Source: Lonicera japonica
Taxonomy: Eukaryota > Streptophyta > Magnoliopsida > Dipsacales > Caprifoliaceae
DNA: 64,000 nucleotides
Direction of reading: 5' to 3'
Assembly: GCA_021464415.1 (NCBI GenBank)
Contig: CM038470.1
Coordinates: 34,280,099-34,344,098, forward strand
Positions 38,421 to 51,227 of this stretch are shown here, piece after piece. The translations under genes were made by a program, and so were the position numbers. A model generated the notes under the pieces. That model was not told the DNA's origin. It saw only the letters and a program-made list of their open reading frames with translations, and did no database searches. Within the stretch, counting starts at the first letter, position 1, and every line of letters begins with the position of its first letter.

Positions 38421-39015
38421 TACATAAATGAAGAAATTGATTGTAGATAATTAGACATGTTTGCTTTTGTGTTTGTTAATTGCATGATATCTTTAGTAGA
38501 ATTGTAGAATACAAACTACTCTGAAGAATATAATGTATTATTAGATTCTATTACTATTGAAGCATACTGAAATGTAATTGAGTGAAAGAAAGTACGACTC
38601 ATTGCTATTTTGGATGTTCATTCCATAAACTATAAGTAGTCAATTTGATATTATAGATATGTCATCGAAAAGGAACCAAAACTTATTGTAAACTCTAAGG
38701 AACCGAAATTAAAGAACCAAGACAGAGAGGAAAATTATTTATTATATTACTTAATTAAGAGATAATATTAAAGTTGCGGTCTTAATGGAGGATATATATA
38801 TATATATATATGTTGTTGACTTATTATTTCGACTTAACACCTGAAAAATTAGAATGATAAAATCACAGAAAAGGGTAAGGCTTCATGCATTCTTTCCATG
38901 TTTTCATGGACCATTTCCCCTCAGCGCAATTAAACTATAACGAATTTCATTCACATTTTTATGGTACAAATATATAGCTTTATGATCAAGAGTATTCTAT
39001 AGCTTGTAGCTCATA
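38421..39015. other. AT-rich DNA 3' of the GH1 fragment
   Basis: No coding sequence. A TA microsatellite lies near 38791-38812. The last about 150 bp may be the former 3' UTR of the minus-strand beta-glucosidase fragment. Confidence 0.4.
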
Positions 39016-39192
<177 letters not shown>

Positions 39193-39245
39193 GCATTAGT
39201 TTAGTTTCTTGTTTAGTGTCATTTAAAGAACCAAAATAATACGTT

Positions 39246-39567
39246 TCAAAATTGCTGATAAGGTTGAACACTAAAAGCATCATCCTCAATAAAGTCCAAA
39301 GGATTTATATATCCTTCAAATCTGAACTTATATGTTCTACCTTCATCTCCATATTCATCATCCTCTTCTTCTTCAGCATCACTTTCTTCAACATTAGCAA
39401 CATTGTCATTAGTATCATTGTTGTCTCGTTGATCCCGCTCCTTCGCATTGCTCTCTGTAACAATCACTGTTGTTGAGACCGAATCATCGGCCTCTCTATC
39501 CTCAACTCCTCCAAGTGGAATATTATTATCATTATGTTTTATCTCATTTTCCTCCATAATTTTAACC
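39246..39567 (-). pseudogene. Acidic exon-like fragment, host-derived, family not identified
   Basis: The minus strand, directly after the acceptor-like ATTGCAG (39568-39574), encodes VKIMEENEIKHNDNN followed by an acidic run (ESDAEEEEDDEYGDEG), then RTYKFRFEGYINPLDFIEDD and FSVQPYQQF, stopping with TGA at 39246-39248. The acidic stretch and well-formed C-terminal block look like a real protein, probably nuclear, but I cannot name the family. It is only about 55 bp upstream of the GH1 exon on the same strand, so the two could be spliced into one chimeric transcript. It lies within the 28-kb CACTA. Function is unknown. Confidence 0.5.
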
Positions 39568-40749
39568 TGCAATGGAAAAAATATAACTTTTATTAGAATG
39601 GGGGATCTAGATTTTACAATGCAAAATCCTTAACCGTCAATATATATATATATATATATTTATATATAACATCATTGTGATTCGTTTAATGTCTTACTTA
39701 AAAATTTTAAAACTTTTTAGGGTAAAAGTCATGCTTATAGTTTTAAAGAAAAGTACAACAACACTATAATGCAAGCTGGCTATAAACATTGAAATCATGG
39801 TTACCAATATGACACATCATTTTTGTGTTTATAATTTTTCCATCTACAAAATAAGTTAGTTTGTATAATAGGTAGATGTTGAAACAATTAAAAAATTGTG
39901 GTATAGAATAAAATATTTAAAACATAGAAAGAAAGTATTTGAACTTGACTTCAAATCAATGATAGATCTACACGGGGGTAAGTGTGTTCTGCATATTTAT
40001 TCTTCAATTTTGTGCACTTATAACAGGTAGTAAAAAGCTGAAGTGATCATAAAACCAATCAAATATGAAGAGTTGAACCCCCATGAAAGCGCGAAGGGCT
40101 GCTATTGGAGTGGACATAAACACAAAAGTAAGGATACCGGCACTACTATGAAGAAACATGAATAAACATTTGACTATGTTATCTAGAGCTTGATATAACC
40201 ATTGTTAATCATCCACTATAAATGCCAATGGTTTTGCACATTCTTCAGAGTCCAATAAGCCCACCCAAACATCACCCGCCCAGACACTTTTATTTGTGCA
40301 TTAGCAATTTTTTGGCAATTTTTTTGTAGCTCCTGTAACTTGCCACTCTGCTACCCATTCCCCTGTAATTTTTATACCATTGTTAGATAAAAGCAGTGAA
40401 TTAAACAAGTACTATACCTGGCCTATAAAAAAATTGGCACTTACCAACAAAAATGAGAGGGCCTTTTAATGTGGTAACAAGGCTCAAATCCGAGTACTGT
40501 TAGTATTGATGAAGTCGACACTAATTTAATAACCAATTGCCTACACATGAATTTTGAATTACAAGCATGATGATAATATTAAAGAAAAATCCATTTATAT
40601 TTATACTTAAAAGCTTATTTATTATTTATTTTGCTAGCCATTCTTTATCTAAGTTTTATTCTTAGGGATGTCCTGTCCTAAAACACTTTCATTCCAATTA
40701 TATTTTAAGAATAGCTCATTTGTTTTTTGTATTGAATAAGTTTGCTTAG
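39568..40749. other. AT-rich CACTA interior, no gene
   Basis: Contains a TA microsatellite (about 39640-39668) and a short copy of the 38008-type repeat (about 39990-40032). Minus-strand frames near 40210-40400 give no clear protein match. Confidence 0.45.
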
Positions 40750-42005
40750 TGTGAGAATCCGCAAATGCGACCCCCGGGTTCTCGTTCCCGTTGGTGGGCG
40801 TCTGAAACATCGAAAAGGATTCCGTTGTTCCATTTGCTTCTATGTGTTGATAATTCATATCGGGAGTCCCTCTATCCTATTTCTAGATGCAAGAGGGTTC
40901 GTTCAGAGTCGCCAGTACGTTTTACGAGAAAACGGACAAAATGATTGTGTAAGAGGGAAGACTACAGATAAGCCTTTCTTTACACGTTTGTCTACGAAAC
41001 CAGGATTCTATAGGGTTCGGGAACTATATTACGGTTTGGGAAGGTGTTAAGCACCCATTCCGCCCTTTCGGTCTCTAGTGGTCTTATATGTTTATTCTAT
41101 GTTGGAAAACTTGGATGCTTTTACTGATATTCTACTGCTTTCTGGAAATAACTAATGAAAACCTATTTTTCGAGCGCGTTAGAAATCTACCACAACTATG
41201 TCGCCACTTCGCTTACTAGGACGGGGATCGACCTGTTAGAAAAATCGAGTTTTAAACAAGTCTACAATAAAACTAATATACAAATATCTTATTTAATTAA
41301 TAGAAGAGACTTTAGTTACCTTCCCGACGATATATATAAGAATAAGAGAGAGAAAATATAATACGGCAGAGAAGACCTCCGGCGAATATTAGCTTTTCCT
41401 CTTAGAAATATTTCCAGCGGTCTGACTCTAGAAGGTGGCACTCCGGGTGCCAAGATTAGATCCGAGACTCTTGCGGAAATAAATGTTATCGCAGATGCTT
41501 CCGGAGAAGGCTTAAAGATTAGAAAATATGAGAGATAATAAGGCGTTTTGGTGTAGAAACCGTGGCGAGAAATTGCCGTCTAGAACCCTTGTGGGTGTTG
41601 GCCTATTTATAGTGCTCGGAAGAGATTGTCGCGCGACATTCCCCCAGAAAGGGCAAGTGTCGCGCGACATTTCTCTTTGTCGCGCGACAATCCATTTCAC
41701 TGTACCTGTTTGTCGCGCGACATATCTGTTTGTCGCGCGATAAACGGTTGAAGTGATGGGTTCTGACACTGTGATGTGTCAAAAAGTGGTTGGTCGGGTG
41801 CAGAGGGGTTTGTCGCGCGACATAAGAGTGATTGTCGCGCGACATACCAGTATGTCGTGCGACAATCCCACCTAAAAACAGGTTTGTTGGCCAACAAACC
41901 CTTTCGGGGTAGTTTCGGGTGCTCGGATGGGTCTCAGACTCCAAAAACAGTAGTTCTTGAAGGTCGTTAGGGTTCTCGCGGGGGTCACGGATCGGGGTGT
42001 CTACA
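40750..42005 (-). mobile_element. Solo LTR of the array-rich element family, 1256 bp
   Basis: It starts TGTGAGAATCCGCAAATGCG and ends GGGGTGTCTACA, flanked by CTTAG at 40745-40749 and 42006-42010. It aligns with 27387-28902 but lacks about 250 bp, a deletion at about 41165 where the text jumps from ATGAAAACCTATTTT to CGAGCGCGTTAG. On the minus strand, CACTATAAATAGGCC (about 41600-41614) is the likely TATA box, with the palindrome cluster immediately upstream. The clean ends and intact palindromes suggest a relatively young copy. It inserted inside the 28-kb CACTA. Confidence 0.9.
41627..41864. repeat. Cluster of TGTCGCGCGACA palindromes in LTR
   Basis: Perfect 12-bp palindromes lie at 41627-41638, 41658-41669, 41678-41689, 41711-41722, 41811-41822 and 41833-41844. 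Copies with one change lie at 41731-41742 (...CGATA) and 41853-41864 (TGTCGTGCGACA). They lie 13-250 bp upstream of the minus-strand TATA box. Copies of the same LTR at 27387 and 23434 show the same sites in progressively decayed form. Confidence 0.95.
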
Positions 42006-42429
42006 CTTAGAAGTTACCCCTCCCATAAGAAAGTGAGGGTATACAAGAAGAAAACATGAAGATGCACAGCACTATCGGGTGTTTTTTTTTAGTATATTGC
42101 CATTAGTTAGTTTTGAGATTAATGTATCTACACTTTGATTTGGCTAACCACTTTTGAATTCTGTATTTGTATTAAGAGATCGAATCTTAAGCAGCCGACT
42201 TCTAGAAATCTATGACCAATAGCATGGAAGAGTTGAATGTCAATGTTGGGCAACTAATAATCAAGTTACTAAAGGGAGGTGCAGACTCGGATATATTATA
42301 TAGTTATTTTTTATTAGTTAGCAACTTCACAAGGAACTTATAAAAATAGCTAAAACTAATAAAAGTGGGAACCCAATTATTAGCACATAGATTTGTTGGA
42401 TTCTAGTTCTATAGTTTAGATACTGTAGT

Positions 42430-43500
42430 TATGCCTGATGGAAACTTAATACCAGGATCGTTCAATACTGCGTATAGACCGAATAAAATTTTTATGTAAA
42501 ACACTAGTGCATAATCGAATTTTACCTTCGAGATCTCTCTAGTTTGATCTTGTCTCAGCATGAACAAGAGTTAGTGTAGACAAATCGAGAACACAGGCTC
42601 GATGGAACCTCACGATCTTCTATTGTATTCCTTTCATCGTGCTATCTTGTACCGAGGGTGGACTGCTGTATCACCAAGAATTACTTCGCCTCTCTCTACA
42701 TCACAAACCTTAAATTCGTGAGAATTATTGTACTATAAGAAGAGGCAAGGCCGGCGTACTATAATTCACACCACTGGAATCCTAATTCGATTATGAATTA
42801 ATTCTTTCTATAAATTATAATTCACACTACTAAAGAATTTAATTGCACTCCCGTCCTTATCTCAAAATTATACTTTGAGCTCCTTGTTATTAAATGCTTA
42901 TTATTCTCCTCATGCTAAGATTACAGATAACCGCTATTTAAATTAAATTACTGACAAGTATTTTTAAATGACTTCTTAATCCTTGAGCTTACGACTTAAC
43001 TTATTTGACATGTCGGATTAACATAATCCACTTGCAGGGTTTGACATGATCAATAAGCTTCTTAAAGGGTTATCGTTAATCCTTATATTAGGACGTGAAT
43101 TCCGTCAATAATTAATATTAATCATACATATAGTGTCGTTGTCCAATTCATAGAGCTTATTGATCCATAAATGAATCTCACTCTTAATGAGTCAAAATAA
43201 CAAGCACTACATATATATGTCTATTAGTTATTTTAAGATTAAGAGCATAAGCAATCATAATAACCATGAGATTTTAAATTGTTTTATATAGTCAGTGTAA
43301 AAACAATTAACCCAAACTGGTCATGTTCAATACACACAAAATGTACTAACACAACAAATAAAAACTATACAATTTCCTATAGTCAAGATAAACTACTAAA
43401 ACTTGTGCTACAATCTTACCGATGGGTGTCCAATTCCTTCTAAGATCGTGAACCAATTAATAAACTTATTCCTCAAGAACCGATGATATGATCTTCTATG
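42430..43500 (-). mobile_element. Copia-like LTR remnant, reverse orientation
   Basis: Read on the minus strand, this stretch has the look of a Copia LTR: an alternating AT-rich U3 (TAAGCTCTATGAATTGG, GGACGTGAATTCC on the plus strand) and an R/U5-like end (GATCTCGAAGGTAAAATTCG). Next to the end is TGGTATTAAGTTTCC, a partial match to the TGGTATCAGAGC primer-binding site. Neither boundary nor TSD could be fixed, so coordinates are approximate. No pol domain was seen nearby. Confidence 0.4.
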
Positions 43501-45285
43501 TGCAAACTATACTCTACACACCAAATCAGCTACTATATGGAATAAAAGACATACATGCACAATATTTAAATAAATAATAAAATGCAACCATTACCCATAA
43601 AGATTCTCATTAAAACAGCAAAATCGAGTCTCTATATAATATATCAAAATCAATAATAATAAAATCATAGCTTTTAGTACATCACTCTAACAATGCCAAA
43701 TATTATAGTGCTATTCCATTCAGCTTAACAGGAACACATAGAACTATGTCAATAAGGACTATTTGCTACCTTGTAACAATTTGCAAAATTCAGATTTTGC
43801 AATTAGTAATTGGTTACTTTTAAAAGTCTACTAATAGTGACGGGCTGAATTAGATTTATGCTTAATTTCTTACCCAATTTTAATTTATTCTTTTATACAT
43901 GTTTGTTTGAAGTATTTTTTTTTCTTTTTGGTGGGCTATATGGGTAGGAGTTTGGATACTTGATGCTTGCCCATCCAATTATACTTTGTTTTATCATCAT
44001 ATTTAATGAAAAAAAATATAGTTGTCATGGGTTTGTTATATGGAATAATAAGTAATGGGATTGAGTTACACCTTTATTACAATTTTTTGATTTAGATTGT
44101 TTGTTCTTTTTCACCTTAGATTGCTTGTAATGCTTATATTATGTTGTACTTGTAGTTTTCGATTTCCACTATCTCCGTGGCTGAGGATAAAGATTACTAA
44201 ACATTAGATTTGCGTAGATCAAAGGTAGCTTCCATGTTTTTTCTTTTCATCATTGGTGATCCTTATTATTGACAAACTTCATTTGTTCTTCCACTTGTTC
44301 GATTCAATGTTTATATTTTCACATTCACAAGTTTAGTTTGTGTACACTTTGGTTGCATTTATCCAAACCTTTCAAAAACATTGATTGAGGATGAACATGC
44401 TTAATTCTTGAAATAAATTCAATTCATTCTATCCAAACTAGTGTTTTCCATAATTTTAAGGTCAACTTCCGACGTGTATAACTTCCCCATACTAACTCCA
44501 AATTGAGATCATGACTTATGGATAGAAAGATATTGAAGTCTACTTTCATTTGGAAATGGTTTCAAAAAAAATTCCAAGTATTTTAAGAGTTATGACAAAA
44601 ATAGTGACTATTGTCCAGAAAATCTCACATGAATTTATGTTTAATTTGACGAAAAAATTGTATTAATTGGTACACATCTAGATGTTATACCATTCATTTC
44701 TGGAAAGGTCTACGTGTCTAGATTATAGTGCAATTTATAGTGCACTAAACCGAGTTTCCTACAATTAGTTATCGCAATTTTGGTACAGTTGCACCCATCT
44801 GCTAGAATATGTACAATTCTACGGGTTTCAATAACTTTTTCCACCCAAATCATAAAGATAAACCATAGAACAGTATCCAACATCAAATTAATCATGTTTA
44901 GCGTGTTTGTGATGTTTATATGAGCTAAAAGTCATCGAAATCAAGCAAAACAATCTCTACCTTAAACACAAACACACCTTCCTTTGTACGCATGAACATA
45001 TTTTTTCTATTTGTCATAGTTTTTTGATTTTTAATTCATGCAAATAATGCTCTAATCAAGAACACATAAAACACATAAGTAAAGCTTACCCTCAGATTCT
45101 CTTACTTTTCTCTCAAGTCTTTTTTATATGATCTTTCTTTGTCTATATCTCTATTTTTCTTACACACCAAATGGATAATCTTATAACATTATTTTCTCTT
45201 AACAAAAACTTAATCTACTTTTGTAATACTAATATATTGTTCTATAATGTTCCTAGGTAAGCATTAAAATCCAAACCTCTTTGAG
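43501..45285. other. CACTA interior upstream of the transposase gene
   Basis: AT-rich, no recognisable coding sequence on either strand. It probably contains the decayed promoter and leader of the transposase gene, but I cannot point to specific elements. Confidence 0.45.
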
Positions 45286-48200
45286 ATGGATAAATCTTGG
45301 ATGTACATGAATAGATTATTAAAAGAATACACGGAAGGGGTTAAATCATTTCTTGAATTTGCAAAAAGAAATGCAAAAAATCCCGACTTCGTATGATGTC
45401 CTTGCCTATCTTGTGCGAATACAAGTAAATGGAAAGTAACTGATATTAAAGTCTATCTTTATATACGTGGCATAAACCAAACTTATTGTGAATGGATATG
45501 GCACAGGGAAGATGTTACTGAAGCTCCATTGACTAACAATAAAGATGATACCATCCATAAAGATTTTGTGATGGAAGCTCCTGAAGATGTCTTAAACACA
45601 ATTGAAATGGTTCATGCCGGAGACTTCATAGGAAATCTTAAAACATTTCTAAAGTTGCTTGAAAATGCTCAAATGCTCATAAGCCTTTTATATAATGGTT
45701 GTAAAAAATTCACAAAGTTTCAGCATTGGTGAATCTTTTCAATTTAAAGGCAAAGAGCGGGTGGACAGATACAAGTTTTTCACAGTTGTTAGAATTATTT
45801 GCAAAAATGCTGCCAGAGGACAATGAGTTGCCATTGTCGATGAACAAAGCAATGAAGACACTGTCTCTGTTTGGACAGGGATATGAGAAAATACATGCAT
45901 GCCCTAATGATTTTATACTTTATAGAAAAGAGTACAAAGATGCGAATACATGTCCTACTTGAGGGAAACCAAGGTATAAGGAAAAAAAATACAACTACGC
46001 AGAAAGTGGGTGTATCTGTAAAAGTTCTATGGTATTTCCCGGCCATTCCATGTTTCAAAAAGTGGTATCAATTTGAACAAATATTAAAAGATTTGACTTG
46101 GCAAACAAATAAGAGAGAAGTTGATGGTATGTTGCATCACCTAGTTGGTTCACCAACGTGGAAGTTGGTAGATGAGAAATGGTCTGAGTTCAAAAGTGAA
46201 GCAAGACACTTAAGGTTAGTATTATCAGCTGATGGAATAAACCCGCATAGTTCCCTAAGTAGTAGGTATAGTTATTGGCCAATTATGTTGGTCACCTATA
46301 ACCTCCACCATCGTTGAGTATGAAAAAAAAATTGATGCTAATAATGTTGATATCAGGTCCACGACAACCAGGGAATGATATTGATGTTTACTTGGCACCT
46401 TTGATTGATGAATTGAAAACCTTATGGGACGAAGGCGTACAAGCTTTTGATGCGTACCGACAAGAAAATTTTACATTTAAGGCTACATTTCTATGGACTA
46501 TAAACGATTTTCCTACATATAGTAATTTATGCGGTTGTGCTGTAAAGGGATATTATGCTTGTCCAATTTGTAGTGAAAAAACTAATTCAAAGCGGTTAGA
46601 AAAAAGTAACAAGAATATATATACCTCATATAGGATATTTCTTCCACAAGACCATCCATTTCGAAAATAAAAAAAAACTTTTATTGGTGAAACAAAGTTT
46701 TGAATAGCACCTGAACCTTTAAATGGCAAAAAAAAATTAAAAAAAGTGGCAGGGATTAAGGTTTCTTAGGGTAAGAAGGTGAAATTCAAGAAAAAAATCT
46801 AGACCGAAAAGGAAGTGTGGTGAAGTCAATACATATAATGACACCTCTAAGCGTAAGCGAAAAGCCTCCAAGGATAGTACAAAATCCTTTAATTATTGGA
46901 AGAAAAAATCCATCTTCTATGAGCTCGTGTACTGGGAACACTTGCTTATTCGATACATCTTGGATGTTATGCATATTAAGAAAAATGTGTATGATAATAT
47001 CATAAGAACCTTACTCACCATCTTAGAAAAAACGAAAGATGGAGTAAATAGCCAGCTCGACCTCGCAGCTTTGGGCTTAAGGAGTGAATTGGCACCACAA
47101 ACTAAAGGAAAGCGGACATATTTACCACTAGCATTTTATACATTATCCAGAAAAGAAAAGATGGCAGTATGTGAAACATTGATCCGGTTGAAGGTCCCAG
47201 ATGGCTATTCATCTAATTTTGCAAACCTTGTATCAATGGAAGATTTAAAACTATACGGCTTAAAGTCCAATGATTGCCACATTCTAATGCAACAAATCTT
47301 TCCTGTGGCAATAAGATCCGTGTTACCAAAGCATGTATAGTATACAATTATTAGGGTATGTTTCTTTTTCAATTCCTTATGTGCAAAGGTTGTGGATGTC
47401 CATAAATTGGGTGAAATTCATAATGAAATTGTTGTGACATTGTGTTTATTGGAGGAGTACTTTCCTCCATCTTTTTTTGACATCATGGTGCATCTAATGG
47501 TTCATCTTGTTAGGGAGGTCAAAATTTGTGGTCCAGTCTATCCTCGGTGGATGTTTCCATTTGAAAGGTTAGTTTATATGAAATATTATACCATTGTTCA
47601 CAAGTATAACAAACTAATCAAATAATAATACAACATTTTGTTTCTTACTATCATAGGAACATGAAAGTGTTAAAGGAACAAATAAGAAATTGAAATCGTC
47701 TAGAAGGTTCTATTGCACAATGCTATATTGCGGAAGAATCAATTGAATTTTATACAGAGTTTTTATATGAACTCAATGTAGTTGGAGTTCCTTGTAATAT
47801 AAATATGCCAACTAATATGGACAAAAATGGTGTTCACGATGGAAAACCACTAGGTGGTGTTTTTATAGTTCAAGTAGAAGATCATCTATGAAAGCAAGAA
47901 CATCTTTATGTGTTGTAAAACATAGAATCTATTCAACCTTATATAGAGTAAGATGTGTTTACTCTATTTTTAAATATATTATCGTTCATTTCTATAGGAT
48001 TGGGTAGCTAACTCTGTGTTTTCTTATATTAACTTGATAACGAACATATGGATACTTTGAGGCATGATCACCCTCAAAAGTCTAAAAATAAGAAATGGAT
48101 ATAAGATGAACACAATAAGACCTTTATTAGATGGATTCGTAAAAGGGTATGTTTAAGTATCGATTGTTAATTAGTTTCCTTCTTTAATTTGTTTTAATTA

Positions 48201-48885
48201 AAAAGACTAACCATTTATAAGAATAACAGGTTGAAAAAGAGCAAGAAATCCTAAATAACAACATTTTAGAAATATTGAATTGGATATCGCGCAGACCTCG
48301 ACGAGATATTATGACATATCTAGGTTTTATTATTAATGGATGTCGATATCATACTAAAGATCATGTTGTCGAAAGAGTCACCCAAAATAGTGGGGTGAGC
48401 GTAGTGGCAACCACCATGCAAATTACTACTGCAAAGGATAAGAATCCCATTGTTTCAAATGTGTGCTATTATGGCATCATTACACAAATTTGGATGCTTG
48501 ATTATATGATATTTAAGATTCCCGTTTTCATATGCGATTGGGTTGATAGTAGTAGTAGTAGTATCAAGGAGGACGAATTGGGCTTCACATTAGTGCAGCT
48601 TGGCAGAGTCGGCCATAAAAATGACCAATTTATTTTGGCCTTTCAAGCCAAACAAGTTTTCTATGTTCCCGATGAGCTCGATCCAAAATGGTCAATCATT
48701 TTATCAACTTCTCAACGAGTTTATAATTATGATGAAGGCGAAGATGACTTGTTGCTGGGTGTGTTGGGGATCAACTTTACAATAATTATATTCTAGATGT
48801 TGAACCCATTGACGAAATTGATGAATTTACATTAGCATATGCACGTACAGATTGTGACGGGATTTGGATCAAAGATATGCAATAG
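45286..48885 (+). pseudogene. CACTA (En/Spm) TNP2-like transposase, multiply disrupted
   Basis: The ATG at 45286 gives MDKSWMYMNRLLKEYTEGV, the classic start of plant TNP2 proteins. The zinc-binding N-terminal part (CPCLSCAN...EWIWHRED) follows an in-frame TGA at 45394-45396. Further family blocks in order: HACPNDFILYRKEY (45891 on), a stop replacing the expected Cys in CPTCG at about 45960, KVLWYFPAIPCFKK, VRL-like and GINPHSSLSSRYSYWP, GNDIDVYLAPLIDELKTLW (46373 on), FLWTINDFPTY, YACPICSEKT, LDVMHIKKNVYDNII (46960 on), IVVTLCLLEEYFPPSFFDIM (47422 on), and a DUF4216-like C-terminus (48275-48796: NSGVSVVATT...DWVD...DELGFTLVQLG). At least five frameshifts or stops separate them, so no transposase can be made. 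The protein would cut and join CACTA ends. Confidence 0.9.
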
Positions 48886-49310
48886 AAGAATTTACTTGGG
48901 ATTTTTTTTGTCTTAGGCCTTCTATGTTTGTATGTCATTTTTTTAAAATATTTTGAATGTCTATTGATGTTCTAGAACTGCAACAATATATAGTTATGTT
49001 TTTTTCATAATTACTTGCTTAAGGTTTAATGTTTACCTTCTTTTTTTTTGGTTTAGCGTGTTGTTATTCTAAGACATTGGTATGTCCCCATTCTATATAT
49101 AAGTTTCTAGCAACTGATTATTATTTATGTTTTTGTTTATTTTCATGTATTCATATATTATTGAAAAATATTTTAGTTCCCTCTTTTATTTATTCTTTAA
49201 CAATCGATTGGTTTTGTTCCCCGGGCATTTCTTTATCAATTACTTGTCCACTCACTTTGGAGGAGGAAAGTTTGTAGTTCAAAGTTAGTGTTGCTAGGAA
49301 TTTAAGAGAT
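48886..49310. other. Spacer between the two CACTA genes
   Basis: A T-rich, 425-bp intergenic stretch between convergent features of the same strand. It may hold the polyadenylation region of the transposase and the promoter of the second gene. Nothing specific is recognised. Confidence 0.45.
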
Positions 49311-50180
49311 ATGGACAGTGAGAATGATTCGCAATCTCATGACATGAACAATTCAGGGCCTCAAGAAGAAAGTATTAATGATATAAACCGTGGTAGAGGG
49401 CCCGCCGTTTTGGTGCGTTTGACAAAAATGAATGTTGATGAATGTCGTGAAGTCTTTTACAACAAACTAGGCCAATACATAGGATCAACAATAAATACGT
49501 GATTTTGCATGTTACAAAGGTTTATTAACAAGGACAATGGTTCTCATAAGCTATGCAAGTTGGCACAAAGTGCCACAATCTACAAAAAATAATTATGGAC
49601 AGCTATAAAGGTAAATAATTATTATTTTTGTTTTGTTCATTTTTTGCTCAAAATTGTTAGATTATAATCTAATCTACCTTTTTCTTATCATTTTTAGGCC
49701 AAATTTAATGCGGATCTAGATATAAAGAAGAGGGTTATATCCAAGATTGACTACTTGATGTTGAGTTGAAAGGCGAGCTTACTAAGAAGTACATAAAAAG
49801 ATTCAAAGATAAACCACATCTACTCAAGCATCGCCCAAATAAATATAAAAAGTGTTTTGACCAAGAAGATTGGGAAACTTTTGTTAAAGGAAGACTTATT
49901 GAAGAATTTCAGATACAACGGGTAAAGGTGATGGAACCTAAATGATTTTTTGTCTCCCTCATCGTCTTCCTCTTAAATGTAAATTTTGTATTTTTATATT
50001 ACATTAAAAAAATTCAATCTCATAAAATGTACTAAAGAGAGTTACTAAAGAATTCCACGTACTCTAATTGCAATTACAGGCGTTTGGCATATTACAAGCA
50101 AAAAGGCGAGCAATGAATAAGTATCCCCATCATATGAGAAAGTTGGGTTATGCTGGTCTTGTGGAGAAAAAGGTATATAT

Positions 50181-50364
50181 ATTAATCAAATTATGAATTG
50201 TAATGATTTTATAAGGGATTATTAATCAAATTATGAATTGTAATGATTTTATAAGGGATTATTAATCAAATTATGAATTATAATGATTTTATAAGGGATT
50301 ATTAATCAAATTATGAATTGTAATGATTTTACAAGGGATTATTAATCAAATTATGAATTGTAAT
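50181..50364 (+). repeat. 40-bp tandem repeat in intron, 4.6 copies
   Basis: Exact units at 50181-50220, 50221-50260, 50261-50300 and 50301-50340, plus a partial copy to 50364. Each starts ATTAATCAAATTATGAATTG and ends TTTTATAAGGGATT. Only single-base differences separate units, indicating recent amplification within the CACTA intron. Confidence 0.95.
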
Positions 50365-50391
50365 TTCCTCTACTTTTTTTTACATGATATT

Positions 50392-51227
50392 TGTGACGCC
50401 CTGAGTGATGAGTACTCCCTTGTGTGGAGGAATGGTAGCTCGAGTGATGAGTACTCCCTTGTGTGGAGGAATGGTAGCTCGAGTGATGAGTACTCCCTTG
50501 TGTGGAGGAATGGTAGCTCAAAGGGGGCATCCCACACCGGAAGTTGGGGGATCCTTGGAGACACATATAAGTAAGATATGGTCGCTAATTAAGTACGAGG
50601 CCTTTTGGGTAGCTCACTGGCTTCGGATCCCATGAGAACTCCGAAGTTAAGCGTGCTTGGACCAGAGAAATCCCAGGATGGGTGACCCCCTGGGAAGCTG
50701 GTCGTGAGCTCCCAGAAACAAAGCCGTGAGGGTAGATGTCCTGGGGCTGAGGCCTGGCTAGGACGCTACCCAGAGCGGACAATATCGTACTGAGGTGCGA
50801 CCGGGTCGTTACAAATGGTATCAGAGCGGACCCCACAGAGTACGGTGTGTCGACGAGGACGTCGATTCCCTTGGGGGGAAGGATGTGACGCCCTGAGTGA
50901 TGAGTACTCCCTTGTGTGAAGGAATGGTAGCTCAAAGGAGGCATCCCACACCGGAAGTTGAGGGATCCTTGGAGACACATATAAGTAAGATATGGTCGCT
51001 AATTAAGTACGAGGCCTTTTGGGTAGCTCACTGGCTTCGGATCCCATGAGAACTTCGAAGTTAAGCGTGCTTGGACCAGAGAAATCCCAGGATGGGTGAC
51101 CCCCTGGGAAGCTGGTCGTGAGCTCCCAGAAACAAAGCCGTGAGGGTAGATGTCCTGGGGCTGAGGCCTGGCTAGGACGCTACCCAGAGCGGACAATATC
51201 GTACTGAGGTGGGACCGGGTCGTTACA
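50392..51227 (+). mobile_element. Cassandra-type TRIM retrotransposon with 5S-like LTRs
   Basis: LTR1 50392-50813 (422 bp) and LTR2 50884-51227 (344 bp) both start TGTGACGCCCTGAG and end GGGTCGTTACA. Right after LTR1, AATGGTATCAGAGCGG is the initiator tRNA-Met primer-binding site. CCTTGGGGGGAAGGA just before LTR2 is the polypurine tract. The interior is 70 bp with no coding sequence. Each LTR embeds a 5S rRNA-like segment, the defining feature of Cassandra. The LTR size difference is exactly 78 bp, caused by three copies (LTR1) versus one (LTR2) of a 39-bp unit. I see no matching 5-bp duplication: ATATT is on the left, ACTTG on the right. Confidence 0.93.
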